The notes below the pieces were generated by a model. That model did not search any database and was not told the DNA's origin. It saw nothing but the letters and a program-made list of their open reading frames with translations. Positions 16,663 to 25,863 of a DNA stretch of 38,596 nt are shown here, in pieces. The DNA comes from Okeania sp. SIO1I7 (lineage in GTDB: Bacteria > Cyanobacteriota > Cyanobacteriia > Cyanobacteriales > Microcoleaceae). Numbering within the stretch: the first letter of the stretch is position 1; each line of letters begins with the position of its first letter. The DNA lies in the NCBI GenBank assembly GCA_010672585.1, contig JAAHGF010000045.1, positions 1 through 38,596 on the forward strand, given 5' to 3'. The position numbers and the translations under genes are program-made.

Positions 16663-19347
16663 CTAAAATCCTTTTAAAGTTTTCAAAGCAAACTTTTGTA
16701 CTTGCTCATCTAAATCATTTTCAGCTCGATCGCACAATATCTGGAAAATTTGAGTCTTTTCTTGATATTGTTCAAGAATTACCTCTAACGCAGTTTGGCG
16801 CGGGTTATCCTCCCATTCTTCCTGACGTACAAATGGATCGGAATAGGCTCGAACGCCGAAAAATTCAAACATTTCAGGATCGTCATGCCAACCTAAAGCT
16901 AACTGCTGTATTGCTGAACGTCGTACATAAAAATTATCATCATACTCAGCTAGTTTTTTCAGCATAATAACAGCACAAGGATCGTTTTTTCCCAGCATAG
17001 CAAATAATTCTAAAGCAGTTTGTCGCACATAAAAACTACTATCACTCATAGCTACTTGTTTGATAATTGCTATCGCTTCAGGGTCATGTTGCCAACAAAT
17101 ACCCAACTCCACCACTGCTGTTTGTCGGACGCATACATCCTCATCAGAAATAGCTAATCTTTTAAATAACGCTAATGTCTCAGGGTCATCTTTCCAACCG
17201 AGAGCTAATTGCTGCATTGCTGCTTGTCGTACTTCTCGCTCATCTGTAGACTCAACCGTTTGTTTGAGAATAGTCAAAGTATCGGGGTCATCTTTCCAAC
17301 CGAGAGCTAATTGCTGCATTGCTAGCTGTTGTAAATCTGGACATTGAGCCGATACAGCCAACTTTTTGAGAGCAGATATGGTCTCAGGATCATCCTTCCA
17401 AGTAGTAGCTAATTGCAGTACTGCTGACTGTTGTAGCTCAGAACAATTGCCAGACACAACCAGTTGTTTGATAATATCTAGAGTGTCGGGATCGTCTTTC
17501 CAGTCTGTAGCTAACTGTTCCATTGTTGCTTGTTGCACATCAGAAGACGGATCGTCAACTGCTTGTTGTTTCAACCAAGCTAAGATATTAGGGTCATCCT
17601 TACCCTCATTGCCTAATTTAACAACCGCTGCTACTCGCACATCAGAACATTGGTCGGATACAGCAATTTGTTGCAGAGTTGCCAAAGTATCATTATCATT
17701 TTTCCAAGTAGTAGCTAACAATTCCATTGCTGCTATGCGTACTTCTGAAAAATTATCGGACAATGCTGCTTGTTTAATGGTAGCGATCGCCTCTGGGTCA
17801 TCTTTCCAACCTTTGACCAACATCTCCATTGCTGCAATTTGTACATCGTGGCGATCGTCAGACAAAGCAACTTTTTTGACAACTGCAAAAGTCTCAGGAT
17901 CGTCATGCCAAGTAGTAGCTAGTTGTTCAACTGCTAACTTCCTAGCGTGCCAACAATCATCTTGGAAAACAACTTGTTTGAGAATAGTCAAAGTATCAGG
18001 GTCATCTTTCCAACCTATAGATAATTCTCGTATTGCTGCCACTCGTGCATTGGAGTTAGACAAAGCCAATTTTTTCAGCAGACCTAAAACACTAGGGTCC
18101 TCTTTCCACCCAACAGTTAATTGTGCTACTGCGATCTCTCCCACCACCCAACATTCAGCAGACTCCACTTGTTGTTTGAGAAAAGTCAACACATCTGGAT
18201 CATGTTGCCAAAATGCACCCAGCTGTACCACTGCCAGTTCTCGCATCCGCCAACATTCATCTGACTGTACAACCTGTTTGAGAATAGCTACTGTATCAGA
18301 GTCTTTTTGCCAGTTTTCGATCAAATAGCCCATTGCTGCTTTTCGCACTTCTGAAGCTGTGTCTGATATCGCCAACTTTTTCATAATAGCTACTGTATCA
18401 GAATTTTCCTTCCAATCTTTGATTAACTGTTCCACTGCTGCCAGTCGGACATGAGAACACTGGTCAAATTCTGCAAGTTGTTTGAGAGTTGATAACGTAT
18501 CTGGATCGTTTTCCAAATTTTCTGCTAGTTGACTCATCGCAGCTCGTCGTACCTCTGAAGCTTGAGCAGACAAAGCCAACTGTTTCAGAATAGTTCCGGT
18601 ATCAATGTCATCTTTTGCCAGTTTGGCTAACTTGAATACTGCTTCTGAAGCCACATAAGGGCTTGGATCGGACATTGCCATTCCTTTGAGCCAGGCTAAA
18701 GTCTTACTATCGTATTTCCCATCTTGATTTAATTTTTCTATGATGATTAAACGTACTCCCCAATGTTTATCTGATTCTGCTCTTTGTCTGATCCAGGTCA
18801 GAGTATCTATATCTTGCCAACCTTCAGCTAAAAGTTCTACTGCTGTTTCCCGCAAAGCTTCATCAACATCAGAGACAGCTCGTTGTTTCAAAAATGCTAG
18901 AGTTTCTGGTTCATTTTGCCAGTTTTGGGCTAACTGTTTGAGTGCTGCATAACGTACATTTGAGGAACGATATTGATCTGCCAAAATCAGTTGTTTGAGG
19001 AAAGCGATCGTATTTGGATCGTCATGCCAACCTGCAGTTAATTTGCTAAGTATGGCTTCTTGCACCCACCAATATTCGTTGTTAGATACTACAAATTGTT
19101 TAAGAAAAGGTAAAATACTAGGATCGTTTTGCCAACCTTGGACAAGATATTCTGTTGCAGCTCTCCGCACATCTGGACATCCATCGGATATAGCTAATTG
19201 TTTAAGAATAGCTAAAGTATCCGGGTGATTTTTACATTCTATGGCTAGCTCTTCCAATGCTGCTATTCGCTGTTCTGGGTCTTCGTCAAAGACTACTTGA
19301 CGTTTCAGGGAAGATAACGTTTGAGAGTCATTTTTAAGCATTATCAT
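16663..19347 (-). CDS. 894-residue HEAT-like repeat protein
   Basis: The whole protein is a solenoid of about 25 repeats of 34 residues, each like LKQLAISDxxxxVRxAAVxQ then LAxxWKDDPDTLAI. It starts within three residues of the first repeat (MIMLKNDSQ; the ATG at 19341 is an alternative start). It has no signal peptide, membrane helix or enzymatic domain. The last 75 residues form a cap (FEFFGVRAYSDPF, WEDNPRQTALEVI, DRAENDLDEQV) closely matching the cap of the frameshifted NACHT protein at 8695-8993. Repeat length and consensus also match that protein. The repeats here are well diverged at DNA level, so this copy is old and under constraint. HEAT_PBS-type solenoids bind proteins. A scaffold, regulator or decoy partner for the NACHT protein is inference; a phycobilin lyase is unlikely at this size. 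Confidence 0.85.
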   Translation of the reverse strand: MIMLKNDSQTLSSLKRQVVFDEDPEQRIAALEELAIECKNHPDTLAILKQLAISDGCPDVRRAATEYLVQGWQNDPSILPFLKQFVVSNNEYWWVQEAILSKLTAGWHDDPNTIAFLKQLILADQYRSSNVRYAALKQLAQNWQNEPETLAFLKQRAVSDVDEALRETAVELLAEGWQDIDTLTWIRQRAESDKHWGVRLIIIEKLNQDGKYDSKTLAWLKGMAMSDPSPYVASEAVFKLAKLAKDDIDTGTILKQLALSAQASEVRRAAMSQLAENLENDPDTLSTLKQLAEFDQCSHVRLAAVEQLIKDWKENSDTVAIMKKLAISDTASEVRKAAMGYLIENWQKDSDTVAILKQVVQSDECWRMRELAVVQLGAFWQHDPDVLTFLKQQVESAECWVVGEIAVAQLTVGWKEDPSVLGLLKKLALSNSNARVAAIRELSIGWKDDPDTLTILKQVVFQDDCWHARKLAVEQLATTWHDDPETFAVVKKVALSDDRHDVQIAAMEMLVKGWKDDPEAIATIKQAALSDNFSEVRIAAMELLATTWKNDNDTLATLQQIAVSDQCSDVRVAAVVKLGNEGKDDPNILAWLKQQAVDDPSSDVQQATMEQLATDWKDDPDTLDIIKQLVVSGNCSELQQSAVLQLATTWKDDPETISALKKLAVSAQCPDLQQLAMQQLALGWKDDPDTLTILKQTVESTDEREVRQAAMQQLALGWKDDPETLALFKRLAISDEDVCVRQTAVVELGICWQHDPEAIAIIKQVAMSDSSFYVRQTALELFAMLGKNDPCAVIMLKKLAEYDDNFYVRRSAIQQLALGWHDDPEMFEFFGVRAYSDPFVRQEEWEDNPRQTALEVILEQYQEKTQIFQILCDRAENDLDEQVQKFALKTLKGF

Positions 19348-20014
19348 AGTGGCCTATGTAAGTTAATAATTTTTTTAGCTTTACTTGTAAATTGGATACT
19401 TGTAGGGAAAGTTTCACAAACTCGATCTATTATAAGCTAAATTACTTATAAATTAAATGAATAGAATTGCATCCTGAATAGATTTTATATAGACTAATAA
19501 TTGTATAAGTAAATTCCTGAAATTCGAGAATTCAGGAAAATATGTCCAGCTAGTTGCCTATACATTAATTTTGCCTATAGGTTAAAAAGGGAAGATTAAC
19601 TGTTTACTACTAAGATAATGACATCATAAAATTTATAAGTAAGTGATAGGTATCACTCCTGGAAAAAATAAAAATATAAGTATCGTATGGTATTCTGTGA
19701 ATGATTGCAGCAGTGCGATCGCTTCTATAAGGCAGAGGAAAAATCTACTTACGACGCTTTAGACGCTAACACTTTGTGTTTTTTGTATTTGTAGTTATAA
19801 ATTATTGATTTTTTGGCTTCCCTGATATGAATCTAGGGTTGTGTTAAAAATCTTTAATTTATTGCTAAAACTTTAGCAATTTATAGAACTATTTAGAATA
19901 ATATGTTACTTTTTTAATACTAAAAATTATTTTAATTAATAATTAACAGTTGAAATAAATATTATTTATCCTAAATTTTTCATAAAATATCAATATAAAT
20001 CTTCAAATATAACT
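19348..20014. other. intergenic region, no gene seen
   Basis: AT-rich region between divergent genes. It contains one GCGATCGC (HIP1) at about 19717 and short inverted matches such as CCTGAAATTCGAGAATTCAGG (about 19515-19535). It probably holds both promoters, but I see no clear -35/-10 pair. Confidence 0.5.
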
Positions 20015-20962
20015 ATGCGAGAACTTTATCCACCCATTCAACCTTATAAAGTAGGCAATCTAAAAGTTTCCGATCTTCACACTATTTATTATGAAGAATG
20101 TGGCAACCCCCAAGGTAAACCAGTAGTATTTTTACATGGTGGACCAGGTGGTGGAATTATGCCTCTTTATCGTCAATATTTTGACCCCAAAAAATGGCGA
20201 ATTATTCTATTTGACCAACGAGGTTGTGGCCGTAGTACTCCCCATGCTGAACTATCTCAAAATACTACCTGGAATTTAGTCAGCGATATAGAAAAATTAC
20301 GAGTTCATCTAAGTATTGAAAAATGGGTTGTGTTTGGAGGTAGTTGGGGAAGCACTCTAGCATTAGCTTATAGTCAAACTCATCCAGAAAATTGTATAGG
20401 CTTAATTTTACGAGGTATTTTTATGGTGCGCCCGAAAGAAATTTCTTGGTTTTATCAAGAGGGTGCAAGTAATATTTTTCCTGATGCTTGGGAGGAATAT
20501 TTAAAACCTATTCCTATAGAAGAAAGAGGTGATTTAGTTAAAGCTTATTATCAAAGATTAACCAGTGCTGATGAAAAAGTTAGATTAGAAGCAGCACGTG
20601 CTTGGTCAATTTGGGAGGGAAGTACCAGTAAATTAATTCTAAATTCAAACGTATCACAACAATTTGGGGATAGTTATTTTGCTTTAGCTTTTGCTAGAAT
20701 AGAATGTCATTATTTCATTAATAAATGTTTTTTTGAACATGAAGAACAGTTATTAAAAAATGTCTATAAAATTCGGCATATTCCAGGAGTAATTGTACAA
20801 GGAAGATATGATGTTGTTTGTCCGATGGTATCAGCTTGGGAATTACATAAAGCTTGGCCGGAATCTGAATTTATTGTAGTGCCAGATGCCGGACATTCAG
20901 TTTCTGAACCAGGAATTATAGATGCTTTAATTGGGGCAACTGATAAGTTGGCAATTCTTTGA
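20015..20962 (+). CDS. pip: proline iminopeptidase
   Basis: This 315-residue alpha/beta hydrolase is the normal length for bacterial proline iminopeptidases. It begins with the typical LYPPIQPYKVGNLKVSD. HGGPGGG (41-47) forms the oxyanion region and DQRGCGRS follows at about 67-74. The nucleophile is S110 in GGSWGS (108-113). The acid is D266 in GRYDVVCP and the base is H294 in DAGHSVSEPG. It removes N-terminal proline from peptides in the cytoplasm and thereby helps recycle peptides. It appears monocistronic; both flanks exceed 600 bp. The stop codon TGA is directly followed by GAAGGCA heptamers. Family assignment is secure; preference for proline over other residues is from the family. Confidence 0.93.
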   Translation: MRELYPPIQPYKVGNLKVSDLHTIYYEECGNPQGKPVVFLHGGPGGGIMPLYRQYFDPKKWRIILFDQRGCGRSTPHAELSQNTTWNLVSDIEKLRVHLSIEKWVVFGGSWGSTLALAYSQTHPENCIGLILRGIFMVRPKEISWFYQEGASNIFPDAWEEYLKPIPIEERGDLVKAYYQRLTSADEKVRLEAARAWSIWEGSTSKLILNSNVSQQFGDSYFALAFARIECHYFINKCFFEHEEQLLKNVYKIRHIPGVIVQGRYDVVCPMVSAWELHKAWPESEFIVVPDAGHSVSEPGIIDALIGATDKLAIL

Positions 20963-20992
20963 AGAAGGCAGAAGGCAGAAGGCAGAAGGCAA
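20963..20992 (+). repeat. GAAGGCA heptamer array at stop codon
   Basis: Four GAAGGCA units start within two bases of the proline iminopeptidase stop codon, purine strand as sense. The remainder of 20963-21677 is AT-rich with no gene recognised. Confidence 0.85.
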
Positions 20993-21677
20993 AAGGGAAA
21001 TGATAAAAAAACAGGGGAAGTTTATTTGATAATTGCCAGTATTTATCCCTGTTGCACTCTAAAGGCGTTAGCTTTTAAGTAGCGTAGTAAGCTTTTTTCA
21101 CCTAAAGCCTAAAACCTTCTTCAATATAACTTTCAATAATTCTAATCATTGCTGAAAATTCCTATTTTAGAGAATCGATTTTTTCCATATCACTATTAAA
21201 CAGATATGATATTAAACACAAAAATCATTCTAAACAAAACCACCAAATACTGCCAGTTTATAATATTTCCAAGGTACAGCTACAGGTATAAAATTAGCTC
21301 TCCTGGAAAAATATTTTGCTTTTCTAAAGGTAAATCTTAAGAATCGAAAAAATTTCTCAAGTTGCTTTCTGGATTAATATTTTCCATCAGGATTAATTAA
21401 TATGAGACCATAGCTTTAGATATCTTAATAAATTCTGTTTTTCTAGCTATATTTTTCTAGCTATAATTGATTAAAAACATTAAAGTGTATTTAATACTAA
21501 TTCAATAAAATAATGTTACAAATGAGTGATTTAAAATCCTTGTCAGGTATAGATTTTTCCATAGCAGTAATTTTGAAAATTGGTATAATAGGTTTTTAAA
21601 TTAGATGAGGTACACCAGCGCCAAACCTTAAGCATTTTGGCTGATATGGCGCACGAATTTTTTTCAGTTTGGGTATT

Positions 21678-23105
21678 ATGTATAAACTCATTCATAGAGT
21701 AAAAACTTTATTCATCCAACAACTCTACAAACGTACAGCATTAGTGTTAAGCATAATGTTCTGCATATGTATTATTGCTGGTTTATGGAATACACATCGT
21801 CTCTCATCTAAGCTAATTAAATCACAGGTACTGCAAAATGCCAGCCACTACGCCGAGACTATCCAAGCATCTCGTACACTTTATTCAGAAGTAGTAACTC
21901 GTGCTAAAACAGTTGAAGGTATTAGTATCACTCACGACTATAAAATCATAGAAGGAGGAATTCCTATACCAACAACATTTTTGATTGAATTAGGTCAATA
22001 CATCCAGCTTAAAAATCCAGGAATGTCAGTCCGTCTCTACAGCAACTATCCTTTTCCCTCCCGTCAAGCAGAAGGTGGCCCCAGAGACAATTTTGAAGTC
22101 AAAGCCATCCGCTATTTAGAAAAAAAACCTAACTCAGAATTTTATCGATTTGTCAAATTTCAGGGGCGTCCTTCATTTCGATATGCTCAAGCAGACATTA
22201 TGAAACCAAGTTGCGTTAGTTGTCATAATAACCACCCAGACAGTCCTAAAAAGGATTGGAAAGTCGGAGATGTACGAGGTGTTTTGGAAATTACTCAACC
22301 ACTCGATCGCATCATTAAGACAACTAATGCGGGATTACGAGATACATTTTTGACCTTGGCAGGATTGTCTGTATTAGGAATTATTGGTATAACTTTAGTA
22401 ATTAGCAAACTTCGACAAACTTCAAAAGAATTGGAGAAACGCGTAATTGAACGCACAGCAGAATTAGAGACAGAAAAAGAAAAATCAGAATCTCTACTAC
22501 TAAATATTTTACCAGAACAAATAGCACAGAGACTCAAGCAAGGACATCATCAAATTGCTGATGGATTTGCAGAAGTGACGATCCTATTTGCTGATATTGT
22601 TGATTTTACTCAACTCTCAGAAAAAATTCTACCAGAAGATTTGGTAATATTGCTCAATAAAATTTTTTCAGAATTTGATAAGTTGAGCGATCGCCACGGG
22701 TTAGAAAAAATTAAAACTATCGGAGATGCTTATATGGTTGCTAGTGGTCTACCTATTCCACGAGCAGACCATGCCAAAGCTGCCGCAGAAATGGCTCTTG
22801 ATATGCAGCAAGAAATCAGCAAATTTAATTTACAACATAATTTTGAACTCTGTATCCGCATTGGTATTAACACCGGACCTGTTGTTGCTGGGGTCATTGG
22901 GACTAAAAAGTATATTTACGACCTCTGGGGTGATGCCGTGAATACTGCCAGTCGCATGGAATCTCATGGAATTCCCGGTACGATTCAAGTTTCTACAAAA
23001 ACTTACGATCTCTTACATAGTCAGTATATTTTTCAGGAACGCGGTGCCATAGTAGTTAAGGGCAAGGGTGAAATGAAAACCTATTTATTAATTGGTAGAA
23101 AATAA
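21678..23105 (+). CDS. adenylate cyclase with Tll0287-like c-haem sensor domain
   Basis: The frame gives 475 residues from the ATG at 21678; a TTG nine bases earlier is less likely. A membrane helix lies at about residues 20-38. A periplasmic DUF3365/Tll0287-like domain follows, with the c-type haem motif CVSCH at about residues 179-183 and the family stretch VRLYSNYPFPSRQ. A second helix lies at about 223-243 and a coiled coil at about 245-275. The class III cyclase domain has ILFADIVDFTQLSE (metal Asp), EKIKTIGDAYMV and DLWGDAVNTASRM. The Lys in EKIKTIGD and the Asp before LWGD are the pair that selects adenine, so the product should be cAMP. Maturation of the haem needs periplasmic cytochrome c assembly. 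Likely input is redox state or a gas ligand at the haem; this is inference. No partner gene is adjacent. Confidence 0.92.
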   Translation: MYKLIHRVKTLFIQQLYKRTALVLSIMFCICIIAGLWNTHRLSSKLIKSQVLQNASHYAETIQASRTLYSEVVTRAKTVEGISITHDYKIIEGGIPIPTTFLIELGQYIQLKNPGMSVRLYSNYPFPSRQAEGGPRDNFEVKAIRYLEKKPNSEFYRFVKFQGRPSFRYAQADIMKPSCVSCHNNHPDSPKKDWKVGDVRGVLEITQPLDRIIKTTNAGLRDTFLTLAGLSVLGIIGITLVISKLRQTSKELEKRVIERTAELETEKEKSESLLLNILPEQIAQRLKQGHHQIADGFAEVTILFADIVDFTQLSEKILPEDLVILLNKIFSEFDKLSDRHGLEKIKTIGDAYMVASGLPIPRADHAKAAAEMALDMQQEISKFNLQHNFELCIRIGINTGPVVAGVIGTKKYIYDLWGDAVNTASRMESHGIPGTIQVSTKTYDLLHSQYIFQERGAIVVKGKGEMKTYLLIGRK

Positions 23106-23431
23106 TAGATAGAAAAAAAAGGAAATCAGGAAAAGGATTAAAAGAAAAATCAGGTATTTAATTAAATTCCCATCGCCACTAAACATCAGATAAAATATAA
23201 ATTGCTTCAGTTCAGAGCGATGGTCTCTTGAGTATACGTAAATACTTTTAATGTGAATTGGTTATTTCTTTTCAACAATTTCATACTGGATATATAGCAG
23301 TCAATATTACTGTATTTGACTTATGAAATAGCTGCAAACTTGGGAAGATCAATAATCAAACTTCTTCTTTCTTCCTTCTGCTATATTTTTCATGTTTATG
23401 AAAAAAGAACCTCAATTTCTCAAAATTAGAG
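23106..23431. other. intergenic region between convergent genes
   Basis: No gene is seen. A CTTCTTTCTTCCTTCTG tract (about 23360-23382) lies about 50 bp beyond the pentapeptide gene stop, purine strand as that gene's sense strand. Confidence 0.5.
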
Positions 23432-23932
23432 TTAAGGAGGACACCCCAAACTATCGCGGGTAGATACTCCTGTAATAGGATTAATACCTGAAGCATTTTT
23501 ACACATTAATTTTACCTGATAGCGGTCTACTATTGCTCCAGAAAAATCTGCCCCTGTCACCACTGCATTACCGAAGGTGCTACTACTCAACATAGCATCT
23601 ATAAAAATAGCATTAGTTAAGTTAGTTTGATCGAAAGTGACTCGATCTGCAAAAGTATCAGTAAAATCTACATCACTTAAGTTTGCCCGAAGAAAGTCTC
23701 CTTTAGTAATAATTGTTTGTTGCATATTTGCCCCTTGAAAATTTGCACCCCACATTGTTGCACCTGCAAAGGAAGTACCGTGCAAATCTTTATTAGAAAA
23801 ATCTCGATTTTTTAAATCTGTAAGAGTATAGTTTACGGTATTTTCCTGTGCTTGAGCTGAATCAATATGAATTGGCAAAATACCTACGACAGCTAATATT
23901 AAGACCAATACTAAAAATACTGTTTTCACCAC
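23432..23932 (-). CDS. exported pentapeptide-repeat protein
   Basis: I place the start at the GTG at 23932, giving 166 residues (MVKTVFLVLVLILAVVG), because GGGAG lies 8 bp upstream. An in-frame TTG at 23947 is the alternative. A clear signal peptide ends in AQA before QENTVNY. The mature part has imperfect pentapeptide repeats of the A(D/N)LXX type (NRDFSNKDLHGTSFAGATMW, then GANFQGANM and GADFSGA), forming a right-handed beta-helix. It ends with a Cys-containing tail (KLMCKNASGINPITGVSTRD, then SLGCPP) that could form one disulphide. Related small cyanobacterial and chloroplast pentapeptide proteins lie in the thylakoid lumen. Lumen or periplasm is therefore likely; molecular function is unknown. 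Confidence 0.8.
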   Translation of the reverse strand: MVKTVFLVLVLILAVVGILPIHIDSAQAQENTVNYTLTDLKNRDFSNKDLHGTSFAGATMWGANFQGANMQQTIITKGDFLRANLSDVDFTDTFADRVTFDQTNLTNAIFIDAMLSSSTFGNAVVTGADFSGAIVDRYQVKLMCKNASGINPITGVSTRDSLGCPP

Positions 23933-23992
23933 TAAAATCACTCCCAAAGTTGAGTATAACTAAATAATTAATATACCAAATTAGAGACCATC

Positions 23993-24077
23993 TTAACGAA
24001 GTCAGAAGTCAGAAGTTAGAAGTCAGATAGGGGTGGGAGCCCGTTAACGAAGTCAGAAGTCAGAAGTTAGAAGTGGG
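23993..24077 (+). repeat. duplicated GAAGTCA heptamer block
   Basis: A block beginning TTAACGAAGTCAGAAGTCAG occurs twice, at about 23994 and 24044, about 50 bp apart. Each holds four GAAGTCA/GAAGTTA units. It lies between the pentapeptide gene and lspA; the rest of 23933-24238 shows no gene. Confidence 0.8.
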
Positions 24078-24201
24078 AAGACCTTTTAGAGGCGATCGCG
24101 CTCTTTAGAATTTAATCGTATAAAAGTCAATTTATAGCAGTTGCCATTACTGTATTTAACATATCAAACGCCAAATTTTTAGTTATCTAGGAGAGAAGGA
24201 A

Positions 24202-24238
24202 AAACTTCTTCCTTCTTCCTTTTTCCTTCTTCCTTCTA
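24202..24238 (-). repeat. GAAGGAA heptamer array at lspA stop
   Basis: CTTCTTCCTTCTTCC-type units on the + strand abut the lspA TAG (24239-24241). The purine strand is the lspA sense strand. Confidence 0.85.
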
Positions 24239-24733
24239 CTATTGCGGTCTACGTTTTGGTCTTCCACTAAAAAATGTAGCAATTAGTAAACAAACAATAC
24301 CAATATTAATCGAAACATCTGCCACATTGAACACGGGAAAATCTATGAGGCGAAAGTGTATAAAATCTACAACATAACCCAAAATGAACCGATCAATACC
24401 ATTGCCCAGCGCCCCTCCTAAAATTAAACCGTAGCCCAGTTGTTCCCATTTCTCAAATCTCGGCCCAAATAAAGCCCAGGCCATGAGGCCAAGACTAACA
24501 ATCAAAGACAACCATCGCAGCCAATATACTCCACCATTGCTAAATAAACTAAAAGCTGCTCCGGTATTAGTAACATAGGTAAAGTGAAATACACCAGGCC
24601 ACAAAGCCAGACTTTCTCCAAGTTGAAAGTTTTGTACCACCCAAAATTTAGTCAAGTGGTCTAATAAAATGCTAATAATAGCAGCTATCCAGAATAAAAG
24701 ATTCTTCTGAAAACGTAATTTCAAGGTTAACAA
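24239..24733 (-). CDS. lspA: lipoprotein signal peptidase (signal peptidase II)
   Basis: The frame gives 164 residues with four membrane helices, the standard size. It removes signal peptides from diacylglyceryl-modified prolipoproteins at the outer face of the plasma membrane. Diagnostic motifs are DHLTKFWVVQNF, YVTNTGAAFSLF, GNGIDRFILGYVVDFIHF (first catalytic Asp) and FPVFNVADVSI (second catalytic Asp). The frame starts at a TTG (24733) with no strong Shine-Dalgarno; a second TTG is at 24724. It lies downstream of bioY and bioB on the same strand, but about 380 bp and a family A element separate it from bioY, so it probably has its own promoter. One client in this window would be the lipoprotein PstS at 31050. 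Confidence 0.95.
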   Translation of the reverse strand: MLTLKLRFQKNLLFWIAAIISILLDHLTKFWVVQNFQLGESLALWPGVFHFTYVTNTGAAFSLFSNGGVYWLRWLSLIVSLGLMAWALFGPRFEKWEQLGYGLILGGALGNGIDRFILGYVVDFIHFRLIDFPVFNVADVSINIGIVCLLIATFFSGRPKRRPQ

Positions 24734-24758
24734 TTACTATATTTATTTTAATTTATTC

Positions 24759-24971
24759 GTAAGCATTCAGCTGTCAGCTATCAGCCAGCCTCCTCCGGAG
24801 GAACTGCGAACTTCAGCTATTGCTTTTAGTTTTAGATAAAAGCTTTACTAATTGAGCCATAATTTATACTTACTATAAAAGCTGGCTGAAACAGTCTATA
24901 TTCATTTAAATCCCCTTATCAGCTCTGACAGCTAATAGCTGTTTGCGCAGCATTCCGCAGGAAATGCTTAC
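24759..24971. mobile_element. miniature inverted-repeat element, family A, copy 3
   Basis: A 213-bp element with GTAAGCATTCAGCTGTCAGC at the left and GGAAATGCTTAC at the right. It is flanked by the perfect 8-bp duplication ATTTATTC (24751-24758 and 24972-24979). Its right arm is interrupted by a short family C repeat (about 24940-24965). Its left arm is interrupted by a CCTCCTCCGGAGGAACTGCG palindrome near 24789-24808. Confidence 0.9.
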
Positions 24972-25110
24972 ATTTATTCTACAATTGAGCAAGAACTTTT
25001 TAAGTTAGCACTAATATTATAATTTTAGTTTTTGGAATAGGGTATATATATAGAAATTTTTTGTAGTTGTAAAAAATCTAATCTTTTTCTCTTTTAGAAT
25101 TTAGATATAT

Positions 25111-25707
25111 CTAATAAAATAGTAAACGTCGTAGTAAATAAGCCATAACTGCTACAGCACATATAATTCCTAGTTGTCCTGGTAAAGGAAAAATAGAATA
25201 TCTATAAATAGCTTCCAATAAAGATAATGAACCTGCCTCTTTCCAGCTGAAAATACTGCTAATAATTAGATAACTTAATCCAGTTACATGAATACTTAAC
25301 AAGCCACATAAACAACTAAAAGTTAATGACTCTAGTTTGGGATATGCTTGAAAAGCTAAATTCCCACATATCCATGCTCCAGGAATAAAACCCAATAAAT
25401 AACCAAAACTAGGTTCTCTCAAATAGCCTATACCACCGCCTTGACTGAAGACAGGTAATAAAGTTAGACCTAAAAATATATAAGCAATTTGAGAAATAAC
25501 AGCAGCATTTTTTCCACCCAAACAACCGACAAACAAAACAGCACCAACTTGGTAAGTTACTCCTAAGGAAAAAGTTTTAACTTCTTGTTGTTCCCAAATC
25601 CAAGTTGGACTTGCAAAAGAGGCAGGTAAAAATGTCGCAGCAATTGTCAAGAGTAAACCTGTAATTGCCCAAAGTAATTGAACTGTAATTGTCACGGCAA
25701 TTAACAA
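25111..25707 (-). CDS. bioY: biotin transporter BioY (ECF S-component)
   Basis: This protein of about 198 residues has six hydrophobic segments and the BioY signature REPSFGYLLGFIPGAWICG, which holds the conserved E-P-(T/S)-x-G-Y core. It binds biotin at the plasma membrane and works alone or with a shared energising ECF module; no ecfA/ecfT genes are in this window. The frame begins with TTG at 25707; a GTG four codons later is an alternative and no Shine-Dalgarno decides. It lies just downstream of bioB on the same strand, separated by a family A element, so synthesis and uptake of biotin are neighbours. Confidence 0.9.
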   Translation of the reverse strand: MLIAVTITVQLLWAITGLLLTIAATFLPASFASPTWIWEQQEVKTFSLGVTYQVGAVLFVGCLGGKNAAVISQIAYIFLGLTLLPVFSQGGGIGYLREPSFGYLLGFIPGAWICGNLAFQAYPKLESLTFSCLCGLLSIHVTGLSYLIISSIFSWKEAGSLSLLEAIYRYSIFPLPGQLGIICAVAVMAYLLRRLLFY

Positions 25708-25744
25708 TTATTTCTTAAATATAAATAATTATTCTACCACCTCT

Positions 25745-25863
25745 GTAAGCATTCAGCCGTCAGCAATCAGCAATCAGCTATTGTTTTTTTAGATAACAAT
25801 ATGCAATTTTCCCTTCTGCCTTCTGCAATGCTGATAGCTGACAGCTAATAGCTAAATGCTTTT
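25745..25863. mobile_element. miniature inverted-repeat element, family A, copy 4, degenerate
   Basis: The left end GTAAGCATTCAGCCGTCAGC is good. The right end GCTAATAGCTAAATGCTTTT is eroded and no 8-bp duplication is found (CCACCTCT against GGAATAGG). The right end overlaps the 3' end of bioB and supplies its last residues and stop codon. Confidence 0.8.

Noticed and set aside
17060-18952. Long Ser/Cys-rich reading frames on the + strand
   Set aside because: They are antisense shadows of the regularly repeating solenoid gene at 16663-19347 and have no family features.
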